From Candidatus Woesearchaeota archaeon (GTDB lineage: Archaea > Nanobdellota > Nanobdellia > Woesearchaeales > JAGVZT01): 5,535 bases of DNA. The stretch is taken from positions 1 to 5,535 of the forward strand of contig JAHWHA010000084.1 in assembly GCA_019323665.1 (NCBI GenBank), written 5' to 3'. Shown here piece after piece: positions 1 to 5,535 of this stretch. Below the pieces are notes generated by a model. It had not been told where the DNA came from. It saw nothing but the letters and a program-made list of their open reading frames with translations, and ran no database searches. Numbering within the stretch: the first letter of the stretch is position 1; every line of letters starts with the position of its first letter. A program made the translations under genes and the position numbers.

Positions 1-210
1 GACACTGAAGGTAGTGTTTATAACTCTACCGGCTTCCTAAAATTCGACAACGCCAGGATTACACTCAAATTGCCAACAGTGAAATTCCCATTTAGCGTGG
101 GCCTTCCGCCTGATCCAGACTCACCAAACATCTTTGTGGAGAATAGGTTTACATTACTTGAAGACGAGTTGGTGAATGTAAGCTTGTTCCTCTGGGAGAG
201 ACCATCATGA
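1..210 (+). CDS. C-terminal fragment of a secreted/pilin-like protein (5' end outside window)
   Basis: Frame 1 is open from the left edge to a TGA at 208-210 and gives the last 69 residues of a protein. The fragment has no membrane segment and looks beta-rich and extracellular, with two N-glycosylation sequons (NST at visible residues 8-10, NVS at 59-61). Its end has the form R-F-T-L-L-E-D-E...S-L-F-L-W. The C-terminus of the next protein has the same spacing, with 16 residues between the Arg and the final Trp. This suggests a related pilin-like subunit. The TGA overlaps the ATG of the next gene (ATGA, 207-210), so the two are very probably co-transcribed and translationally coupled. The N-terminus is absent, so a class III signal peptide cannot be confirmed. 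A different secreted surface protein remains possible. Confidence 0.7.
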   Translation, partial: DTEGSVYNSTGFLKFDNARITLKLPTVKFPFSVGLPPDPDSPNIFVENRFTLLEDELVNVSLFLWERPS

Positions 211-641
211 TATTGACGAAGATAATAATTGATAGACCTCACTCAAGAATAGGAATAATTTTTACACTGGATGCAGTTCTTGCAGTGCTGCTCGGTCTGG
301 TGCTAGTTTTTGCCGCTCTTTCAATGATTTCAAAAAGCTCGATATCCTACACACAAGCGACGCAGGAGAGATTTGCGCTTGATAACCTGGCGATACTGGA
401 AAAAACAGGGCTTCTGCAGCTCTCAGTTTCCAGCCAAGATTATTCAGCTCTCCAGCACTATATTGACAACACCCCTGACAATATCTGCCTCAAACTTGAG
501 ATCATGGACAGCACAGATATGCGCATACTCTCAATTTTGAAGAAATACTGTACCATCTCAGATACCCAAAGTATTGCCAGAAGAGTATTCATCACAGATA
601 ATCAAATATTCATTGCAGAGATGGAGGTATGGATAGGATGA
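207..641 (+). CDS. Type IV pilin-like protein with FTLDA-type class III signal sequence
   Basis: This 144-residue protein has a short basic N-terminus followed by R14-I-G16 and the segment I-I-F-T-L-D-A-V (17-24), then a hydrophobic helix to about residue 41. This resembles an archaeal class III (prepilin) signal, which a PibD/FlaK-type peptidase would cut near G16, leaving the hydrophobic helix as the assembly domain. The acidic residue in the helix is Asp22 rather than the usual Glu at mature position 5, so processing is inferred. The ectodomain (about 45-144) has a helical part and then beta-like strands ending in A-E-M-E-V-W. It carries two cysteines (C94, C115) that could form a disulfide. 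The ATG at 207 overlaps the upstream stop, and a purine-rich GGGAGAG at 194-200 lies at suitable spacing. It probably acts as a major or minor pilin-like subunit of the machine encoded downstream. It could instead be a surface protein that only borrows the pilin export route. Confidence 0.8.
   Translation: MILTKIIIDRPHSRIGIIFTLDAVLAVLLGLVLVFAALSMISKSSISYTQATQERFALDNLAILEKTGLLQLSVSSQDYSALQHYIDNTPDNICLKLEIMDSTDMRILSILKKYCTISDTQSIARRVFITDNQIFIAEMEVWIG
623..628 (+). promoter_or_regulatory. Shine-Dalgarno site that fixes the start of the 638 gene
   Basis: GGAGGT at 623-628 is a strong archaeal Shine-Dalgarno match. It directly abuts an ATG at 629, which is too close for initiation. It lies 9 bases before the ATG at 638 and 21 bases before a third ATG at 650. 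The 638 start also makes an ATGA overlap with the upstream TGA (639-641), the same arrangement as at 207. The site therefore favours 638 as the start codon. Confidence 0.7.
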
Positions 642-1513
642 CGCAGACTATGAAACGCGGCCTTCTGTTCACAGTCACAACATTCCTGCTGCTCAGCTCA
701 GTTTTCTTCCTGAGTTTCGCTTATGTGCGGCGCAGTGCATATACCCAGTCAGCACTCCACATGACAAAAACAGGAGATAGGCTCCGCTATCTTGAGGATG
801 ATATTGGCAGTTCAGCTTTCATCGACCTGCTTGGCATGGATATTCCATCTGTGAGGCGGAGGTCACAGAATCTCACACTCACATTCACGGAAATCACCCT
901 CTCAAAAGACAGCAATTATGATGCAATGCTGCAGCAATACCAAAGTTTCATTGAAAATAACTACGCATCTCAAAACAACGCCAATATTACACTCCAGGAT
1001 TTTGACACAAAATTTACAATACAGCCCTACAACACAACTTTTATAGTTGACACCACAAACCTTGAGATGGGACATTTTAATTCCACACAGGTTGAGAGAA
1101 TATCTGTTGTTATCAAGCTCAATCAATCAGCTGATGATCTGCTCTCAAACACAACACCCACTGATGGAATTGGCAAACTGGTTGAGGTAAGTGTTGACTG
1201 CCTTGACCGCAGCAACAAACCACTTCTTACAGACACATTTGCACTGCTCGAGACTGATAAGCACAACCAGAAGTTTGAAATGCGCTTTGCAGCAGACAAA
1301 TCACTCACTGTCTACTTTGGAGAGTCAGATGATATTGCTGACAGAGCAGTATTAGAGGTCAGCATAAACGGAACAGATGCGAATATCACCTCATTGAGTA
1401 TTGTATATCCAACCCAGCTTACGCCAACTACTATAGATGCAGCCTCAGTTTCAATTTTGATACCACACCTAAACATACGCAAAAACTCCAAAATTTACCT
1501 ATTTGCAGAATAA
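638..1513 (+). CDS. Pilin-like exported glycoprotein-type subunit, 291 aa
   Basis: The N-terminus reads K6-R-G8 followed by L-L-F-T-V and a hydrophobic stretch to about residue 30. This is a class III signal-like sequence that can be cut after G8 or kept as an anchor. Residues 31-70 form a charged helical stem (T-G-D-R-L-R-Y-L-E-D-D-I at 45-56). From about 75 to 291 the chain is Thr/Asn-rich with beta-like strands, typical of an extracellular domain. Eight N-X-S/T sequons are visible (N78, N116, N132, N148, N162, N171, N244, N249), which suggests heavy N-glycosylation. The only cysteine is C188. The start at 638 is preferred to ATG 629 because of GGAGGT spacing and the ATGA overlap; from 629 the protein would be 294 residues. 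It is probably a minor pilin or tip/adhesin-like subunit. Function is inferred from the signal sequence and context, and I recognise no named family. Confidence 0.78.
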   Translation: MTQTMKRGLLFTVTTFLLLSSVFFLSFAYVRRSAYTQSALHMTKTGDRLRYLEDDIGSSAFIDLLGMDIPSVRRRSQNLTLTFTEITLSKDSNYDAMLQQYQSFIENNYASQNNANITLQDFDTKFTIQPYNTTFIVDTTNLEMGHFNSTQVERISVVIKLNQSADDLLSNTTPTDGIGKLVEVSVDCLDRSNKPLLTDTFALLETDKHNQKFEMRFAADKSLTVYFGESDDIADRAVLEVSINGTDANITSLSIVYPTQLTPTTIDAASVSILIPHLNIRKNSKIYLFAE

Positions 1514-1649
1514 TATTTACTGCGAATATGCACACCTACAACAATCAATAACAAAATGACAACATTTAATGAATATGAAAATGCATCAGCATTCCTCAGG
1601 CAATATATCAATAAAACCCAAAAAATCCATAAGCCACATCCTAATAAAG

Positions 1650-1667
1650 AAAGATATTTATATATAG
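1650..1667 (+). promoter_or_regulatory. Archaeal TATA-box promoter for the assembly operon
   Basis: TTTATATATA at 1657-1666 is a near-ideal archaeal TATA box. It is preceded by a purine-rich stretch (AAAGAAAGA, 1646-1654) that can serve as the TFB recognition element. With the usual TATA-to-start distance of about 25-27 bases, transcription would begin near 1685-1690. That is just before the GGGGTGA ribosome-binding site at 1691-1697, so the leader would be only about 15-20 bases. No operator repeat is evident. Assignment is by motif and position only. Confidence 0.62.
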
Positions 1668-1690
1668 AGTCTAATCATATTGCTGGAAAA

Positions 1691-1697
1691 GGGGTGA
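1691..1697 (+). promoter_or_regulatory. Shine-Dalgarno site of the winged-helix membrane gene
   Basis: GGGGTGA contains GGTGA (1693-1697), the same core that precedes the ATPase gene (GGTGAT, 2345-2350) and the second platform gene (GGTGA, 4795-4799). Six bases separate it from ATT 1704, against nine bases in the other two cases. No in-frame ATG, GTG or TTG lies within reach. The site supports translation starting near 1704 rather than at GTG 1923. Confidence 0.6.
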
Positions 1698-1703
1698 ATC
1701 AAA

Positions 1704-2357
1704 ATTTCTAAATCCAAAACCCATAAGAGGAGCAAATCGAAATCTCATAAGCCGCAGCCCTCAAGAGTCCCTACAAAACCTGAGGTTCATGCTACTCCAG
1801 AGCAGAAGCCTGAAACCATTCAAACCAGGGAAAAAAAGGAGCCGCCCAAGCAGCCTGAGCTGAAGAAAATCTACCAGACAACATTTGATGAGGTCTACGC
1901 ATTAATCAACCATGACGGATTAGTGGATGTAAACTACCTTTCCGGGGTTTTCAAGCTTGACACTCAGACCATTGAAAGCTGGGCAAAGGTGCTTGATAAG
2001 CAGGGTTTAATCAAATTGCACTACCCTTTGATGGGTTCTCTGAAGCTGATGAGTCTTGAATATGCAAAAGCTGATAAAGAGAAAAAGAAAAAGCAGAAAG
2101 AGGAAAATAAAGCAAAGAAGAAGGCAAGCCAGGCAGAACAGCAAGAAGCAGAAACAAAAGGTGTCGATGCTCTCCGATTGGAAGGAAACCAGGACCAGCA
2201 ACCTGGTGAAGGAGCCTCTGATAGCAAGTTCAAAAAACCTCGTAGAGGTCTAAGAAAACCATTCAAGATATTGTTGTTTGTACTCCTGGGTATATTGGTG
2301 ATCTTTGCAGGATTGGTATTCTTATTAGTTACAAAAGGTTACCTGGTGATCGAATAA
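1704..2357 (+). CDS. Winged-helix protein with C-terminal membrane anchor, probable ATT start
   Basis: From ATT 1704 the product is 217 residues. Residues 1-50 are a Lys/Ser/Pro-rich, probably disordered tail with two near-copies of SKSK(T/S)HK (2-8 and 10-16). Residues about 56-118 look like a winged helix-turn-helix: T-F-D-E-V-Y-A-L-I, then S-G-V-F-K-L-D-T-Q-T-I-E-S-W as the recognition-helix region, then K-Q-G-L-I-K-L-H-Y-P as the wing. Residues 119-150 are highly charged and coiled-coil-like. Residues 188-209 form one transmembrane helix with a basic cytoplasmic flank, so the winged helix should face the cytoplasm. The frame is open from 1698, and the first canonical start (GTG 1923) would cut the winged helix. 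Promoter and Shine-Dalgarno positions favour 1704. A sequencing error in an ATG is an alternative. The gene ends one base before the ATPase gene. A regulator or a motor adaptor are both possible roles. Confidence 0.66.
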   Translation: MSKSKTHKRSKSKSHKPQPSRVPTKPEVHATPEQKPETIQTREKKEPPKQPELKKIYQTTFDEVYALINHDGLVDVNYLSGVFKLDTQTIESWAKVLDKQGLIKLHYPLMGSLKLMSLEYAKADKEKKKKQKEENKAKKKASQAEQQEAETKGVDALRLEGNQDQQPGEGASDSKFKKPRRGLRKPFKILLFVLLGILVIFAGLVFLLVTKGYLVIE

Positions 2358-2358
2358 G

Positions 2359-3909
2359 ATGGAAAATAGCACAGCTGAGAATACAAGCAGCGCAAAACCA
2401 AAGAAAAGGTTGGTTGATTCATATATTGTTATCGCTGACAATGTTCCGGCGCGCATCTCAGTCTGGAATGTTGACCAGGAGACTGTGCCAATATACCAAA
2501 TCGAGACACCCAGGATAGGCAGGGCAACAGCTGCAGTTCTTGACAGTATGATAGAAGAGCTGGCAAGCAAAGTCCCTGTTGAGGTTGAAGAGATAATCGA
2601 TTCGCAGAAAGCAAGAGAGCACAAAGAGAAATTCCTGCACCACATTGAAACCAGGGTCAAGGAGAAGCTGGGATGCACAGATGAAGAGAAGCTTGTATTT
2701 GCAGGCGTGCTGCTGCACAAGATGTTCGGCCTGGGTGAGATAGAGGTGCTGGTTGCTGACAATATGCTGGAGGAGGTGGCGGTAAACGGCAGCAAAGAGC
2801 CAGTTTCAGTCTACCACAAACACTACGGCTGGTGCAAAACAAACATGTTTATCAGGACAGAGACTGACATCTACAACTTATCATCACAAATAGGCAGAAA
2901 AGTAGGCAATGAGATATCTTCACTGAATCCAATAATGGACTCGCACCTGCTCACAGGAGATCGTGTTGCATCAACGCTCTTTCCAATTTCAACTTTAGGC
3001 AACACAATAACAATCAGAAGGTTTGCACGCAATCCTTGGACAGCCATCCATTTCCTTGATCCTGCAATAAACACCATCTCAAAAGAGATAGTGGCATTCC
3101 TCTGGCTGGCAATGCAGTATGAACTCAACATAATGGTTGCAGGCGGAACCGCTTCAGGAAAAACATCCATGCTCAACAGCCTGTGCACCTTTATCCCGCC
3201 AAAGCAGCGCGTTATAAGTATTGAGGATACCCGTGAATTATACCTCCCAAAAGAGCTGCACTGGAACTGGGTTCCACTCAACAGCCGTTTGCCAAATCCT
3301 GAAGGCCATGGTGCAGTCACAATGCTCGACCTCATGGTTGCCTCACTTAGAATGAGACCAGACCGTATTGTGGTTGGCGAAGTTAGAAGAAGAGAACAGG
3401 CAGAGGCAATGTTCGAGGCAATGCATACCGGCCACAGTGTGTATGCAACTATGCACGCAGATACAGTCCAGCAGGTAAAGCGCCGTCTTATTGAGCCACC
3501 AATCGCAGTGCCCAAGGCAGAGATAGAAGCATTACATCTGATCCTAATTCAATACAGAGATAGGCGTCGTGGCAAGAGAAGGACACTGGAGCTTGCAGAA
3601 GTACTGGCGGCAACCACCGAGGATCTTGAAGTCAACTACCTTTACAGATGGCAGCCTCGCACAGATGCATTTATGAAAGTAAAAGATAGTATAAGGGTAT
3701 ATGATGACCTTAACCTCCACACCGGAATGACTCCTGGTGAAATAAATGAGGACCTCAAAGAGAAGCAGAAAGTGCTAACCTGGATGCTCAAAAACAACAT
3801 CAAGGATATCAATAAATTTGGAAATGTGATGCGCTACTACTACAAAGAATATGACATTCTCATGGATGTTGTCAATAAAAACCTCACACCTGAGAGGATT
3901 TTAGGCTAA
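2359..3909 (+). CDS. Archaeal type II/IV secretion-family ATPase (pilus assembly motor, TadA/FlaI-like)
   Basis: This 516-residue cytoplasmic ATPase hydrolyses ATP to drive pilin polymerisation through the membrane platform. All hallmarks of the GspE/VirB11/TadA/FlaI superfamily are present: G-D-R-V-A-S (200-205) and T-I-R-R-F (218-222) in the N-terminal domain, Walker A GGTASGKT (262-269, K268), the Asp box I-S-I-E-D-T-R (286-292), Walker B R-I-V-V-G-E-V-R (336-343, E341) and the His box H-T-G-H-S-V-Y-A-T-M-H-A-D-T (356-369). The stretch with E-P-P-I-A-V-P is typical of archaeal members. A C-terminal extension (about 455-516) is helical and rich in Lys and Tyr. No Cys4 zinc site of the PilB/GspE type is seen. 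The start has GGTGAT at 2345-2350 and lies one base after the upstream stop. The catalytic residues look intact. Family assignment is firm; choosing among pilus, archaellum or secretion is by context, and the pilin-like neighbours favour a pilus. Confidence 0.95.
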   Translation: MENSTAENTSSAKPKKRLVDSYIVIADNVPARISVWNVDQETVPIYQIETPRIGRATAAVLDSMIEELASKVPVEVEEIIDSQKAREHKEKFLHHIETRVKEKLGCTDEEKLVFAGVLLHKMFGLGEIEVLVADNMLEEVAVNGSKEPVSVYHKHYGWCKTNMFIRTETDIYNLSSQIGRKVGNEISSLNPIMDSHLLTGDRVASTLFPISTLGNTITIRRFARNPWTAIHFLDPAINTISKEIVAFLWLAMQYELNIMVAGGTASGKTSMLNSLCTFIPPKQRVISIEDTRELYLPKELHWNWVPLNSRLPNPEGHGAVTMLDLMVASLRMRPDRIVVGEVRRREQAEAMFEAMHTGHSVYATMHADTVQQVKRRLIEPPIAVPKAEIEALHLILIQYRDRRRGKRRTLELAEVLAATTEDLEVNYLYRWQPRTDAFMKVKDSIRVYDDLNLHTGMTPGEINEDLKEKQKVLTWMLKNNIKDINKFGNVMRYYYKEYDILMDVVNKNLTPERILG

Positions 3910-3910
3910 A

Positions 3911-4807
3911 ATGGCTGAGCAGAAACCTGCGCTGATGGTTCTTCCGCTTGGCATGGCCCAGAAGCTCGCAAAGCCGCTAAGAGGACTAAGCTATAGGCTT
4001 AAAGGCAGATTCAAAACCATGGACCATGATCTCAAGGCAGCTGAGCTTGAGATGGACACAGTGCAATACCTCTCAATAACAATAGTAAATGTAATCTTCA
4101 CCTTCCTGCTTTTTTTCGGGCTGTTGTTTGTGCTAAACTTCACAGTCCAGGGCAACCCTGCTTTAGAGGCACTCAAAAAAACCCTTATGTATTCAGGTAT
4201 TATTGTATTGCTTATAGGATACTCGCTCCTCAATTACCCAAAGATCATGGCAGGCAAGATAGCAGAGCAGATTGACAAGAACTTGGTGTTCGCGATAAAA
4301 GACCTGCTCATGCAGGTCAGCTCAGGAGTATCATTGTTCAATGGAATGATAAATGTGTCAATGTCTGATTATGGCCAGGTCTCAAAAGAGTTCGGCAAGA
4401 TTGTACAGCTTGTAAATAGCGGTGTCCCTATGGACAAAGCACTCGAGGTTGTGGCAGTGCGCACAAAGTCAGACTATCTCAAAAGAGTGGTGTGGCAGCT
4501 CATCAACACACTTAAGGCAGGCTCCAGCCTCAAGGCTGCCCTCAGAACAATTGTGAAGGACCTAACTATTGAACAGCGTTCAAAAATCAAGGATTACGCA
4601 TCTGAGCTCAATCTTTGGAGCCTCATCTATATGCTATTTGCAGTGGCTGTGCCAACCATTGGCGCAGTGATGCTTGTTATTTTGTCAAGCTTTGCTGGAA
4701 TGGGGATTGGCAAAGGGTTTTTTATCGCCTTCATATGCATATGTTTTGCCATCCAATACGTGATGATTGGCTTCATAAAAGCCAGGAGACCAGTGGTGAA
4801 CTTTTAG
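3911..4807 (+). CDS. GspF/TadC/FlaJ-like membrane platform protein 1
   Basis: This 298-residue integral membrane protein has predicted helices at about 55-77, 93-109, 236-261 and 266-288. A cytoplasmic helical T2SSF-type domain lies between the two pairs (about 118-232). Its features include L-L-M-Q-V-S-S-G-V-S (132-141), K-S-D-Y-L-K-R (186-192) and L-K-A-G-S-S-L-K-A-A (201-210). Proteins of this family anchor the motor ATPase and form the base on which pilins are assembled. It has a single T2SSF domain, shorter than the two-domain FlaJ type, and the next gene encodes a second domain. The ATG lies one base after the ATPase stop, with a weak GAGAGGAT (3892-3899) upstream. The N-terminal 40 residues are basic and cytoplasmic. 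Assignment comes from membrane layout, shared motifs with the next gene and operon position. Confidence 0.88.
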   Translation: MAEQKPALMVLPLGMAQKLAKPLRGLSYRLKGRFKTMDHDLKAAELEMDTVQYLSITIVNVIFTFLLFFGLLFVLNFTVQGNPALEALKKTLMYSGIIVLLIGYSLLNYPKIMAGKIAEQIDKNLVFAIKDLLMQVSSGVSLFNGMINVSMSDYGQVSKEFGKIVQLVNSGVPMDKALEVVAVRTKSDYLKRVVWQLINTLKAGSSLKAALRTIVKDLTIEQRSKIKDYASELNLWSLIYMLFAVAVPTIGAVMLVILSSFAGMGIGKGFFIAFICICFAIQYVMIGFIKARRPVVNF

Positions 4808-4808
4808 A

Positions 4809-5535
4809 ATGAGGATATTTGAGAGAATCTATATCAACTCGGCAAAACCCCTCCCCAAGAATTATCGTGAGGGATTCAAAAAACTAATGATGTATGCCGG
4901 GATTCGCGATGAGTCTGACATCTATCTTGGCAAGGCGGTTCTGCTGGGGCTGCTTGCAGCAGCCATAGTGATCCAGTCCCCCAAGGCAGTTTTTGGCCTC
5001 TATAAACCCGTTTATATAATAGCTGCTGTTCTTGCATTTTTGTTTGTGCAGATTATTGCATATCTAAGAATATTCTTCAAGGCAGAAGAGAGATCTAAAA
5101 AGGTGGAGAATGCACTGCCTGATGCTTTCCAACTGATAGCTGCCAACCTGCGCTCTGGCATGACTCCTTTCAAAGCCCTTAAACAAGCGGCACACGAGAA
5201 CTTAGGACCTCTGCAGGAAGAGATAACCTATGCAACATCAAGGGCTCTAGGCACAGAATACTTCTCAGAGACACTGCTTAGGATTTCTGACCGCATCAAA
5301 TCAGACCTGCTTGAACGCTCCTTGCACCTCTTCACAACAGCGATGCGCTCAGGAGGCAACCTTGCGCAAGTGCTTGAAGAGCTCGCCACAGATATCTCGG
5401 AAACGCAAGCACTCAAGAGAGAACTTCGCACAAGCACAAAGACATATACCGCTTTTATCATGTTCACCATTATCTTTGGCACACCGCTCCTGCTTGCTAT
5501 CTCAGTGAATTTTGTAAAGATGATCTCAGCGATGC
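4809..5535 (+). CDS. GspF/TadC/FlaJ-like membrane platform protein 2 (3' end outside window)
   Basis: Frame 3 is open from ATG 4809 to the right edge, giving 242 residues. Membrane helices are at about 40-56, 66-88 and 212-235, and the chain continues past the edge. Between them lies a clear T2SSF domain starting N-A-L-P-D-A-F (101-107), then A-A-N-L-R-S-G-M-T-P (111-120), K-S-D-L-L-E-R (164-170) and M-R-S-G-G-N-L-A-Q-V-L (179-189). These are the family's characteristic L-P-D, L-R-S-G and G-G-x-L positions. It matches the second half of the pilus platform, presumably pairing with the product of 3911-4807. The start is supported by GGTGA at 4795-4799 (nine bases upstream) and by the one-base gap after the upstream TAG. 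The C-terminal helix and stop are not visible, so total length is unknown. Confidence 0.92.
   Translation, partial: MRIFERIYINSAKPLPKNYREGFKKLMMYAGIRDESDIYLGKAVLLGLLAAAIVIQSPKAVFGLYKPVYIIAAVLAFLFVQIIAYLRIFFKAEERSKKVENALPDAFQLIAANLRSGMTPFKALKQAAHENLGPLQEEITYATSRALGTEYFSETLLRISDRIKSDLLERSLHLFTTAMRSGGNLAQVLEELATDISETQALKRELRTSTKTYTAFIMFTIIFGTPLLLAISVNFVKMISAM

Larger units (their letters stand above)
1514..1703 (+). other. Intergenic region between pilin-like and assembly operons
   Basis: This AT-rich gap separates the two co-directional gene groups. It contains the TATA promoter described separately. I see no T-run terminator typical of archaea after the stop at 1513. The only small inverted repeat is AATGC-ATCA-GCATT at 1580-1593 (5-bp stem), too weak to call. 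Read-through from the upstream genes into group B is therefore possible. Confidence 0.6.

Noticed and set aside
629..637. ATG 629 as the start of the second pilin-like protein
   Set aside because: The GGAGGT site ends at 628, leaving no spacing. ATG 638 has proper spacing and the ATGA overlap.
1580..1593. Small inverted repeat AATGC-ATCA-GCATT as a terminator or operator
   Set aside because: A 5-bp AT-rich stem without a following T-run is expected by chance in such sequence and is not an archaeal terminator signature.
1556..1711. A 51-codon + strand reading frame starting at ATG 1556 and ending within the 5' end of the winged-helix gene
   Set aside because: It has no Shine-Dalgarno site, runs straight through the TATA box and overlaps the next gene's start in another frame. 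The peptide resembles nothing I recognise. A role as a leader peptide coupled to the ATT start is conceivable but unsupported.
1923..1925. GTG 1923 as the start of the winged-helix gene
   Set aside because: It lies inside the winged-helix-like domain, more than 230 bases downstream of the likely transcription start. The upstream 75 codons are open with coding-like content.
2068..2140. A/G-rich stretch as a simple repeat or regulatory tract
   Set aside because: It is explained by the Lys/Glu-rich coiled-coil-like linker of the winged-helix membrane protein.
2871..3515. A 214-codon minus-strand reading frame opposite the ATPase
   Set aside because: It lies wholly antisense to the conserved catalytic core, with Cys/Ser/Ile-rich composition typical of a shadow frame. 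It has no promoter or ribosome site that stands out.

Overview
The window looks archaeal. Several genes have GGTGA/GGTGAT-type Shine-Dalgarno sites, which match the archaeal 16S 3' end. A TATA-box promoter sits where an archaeal one should. Two proteins begin with class III (type IV pilin-like) signal sequences, and the ATPase has the archaeal FlaI/TadA-like sequence style. The combination of an FTLDA-type pilin-like protein, a small winged-helix membrane protein, one secretion ATPase and two FlaJ/TadC-like membrane proteins resembles pilus loci of DPANN archaea such as Woesearchaeota or Pacearchaeota. That placement is inference from overall protein style, not a search result.

Layout: all genes are on the + strand, in two groups. 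Group A (1-1513) holds the C-terminal end of a secreted or pilin-like protein, an intact 144-residue pilin-like protein and a 291-residue pilin-like protein with many N-glycosylation sequons. Both junctions are ATGA stop/start overlaps. A 190-base gap (1514-1703) carries a TATA promoter. Group B (1704-5535, running off the right edge) encodes a winged-helix protein with a C-terminal membrane anchor, a type II/IV secretion-family ATPase, a first GspF/TadC/FlaJ-like platform protein and the start of a second one. All three junctions in group B leave exactly one base between stop and ATG.

Together the genes form most of an archaeal type IV pilus-like machine. Group A supplies pilin-like exported subunits with long ectodomains. 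Group B supplies the cytoplasmic motor ATPase and a two-protein inner-membrane platform. The winged-helix membrane protein is the part without a textbook role. A prepilin peptidase is expected but is not in the window.

The most notable points are: (i) the winged-helix gene has no ATG, GTG or TTG at its apparent 5' end, where the promoter, the Shine-Dalgarno site and a diverged in-frame peptide repeat all point to an ATT start at 1704; (ii) a DNA-binding-type domain is fused to a membrane anchor and co-transcribed with the pilus motor; (iii) the first two pilin-like proteins share a C-terminal pattern.
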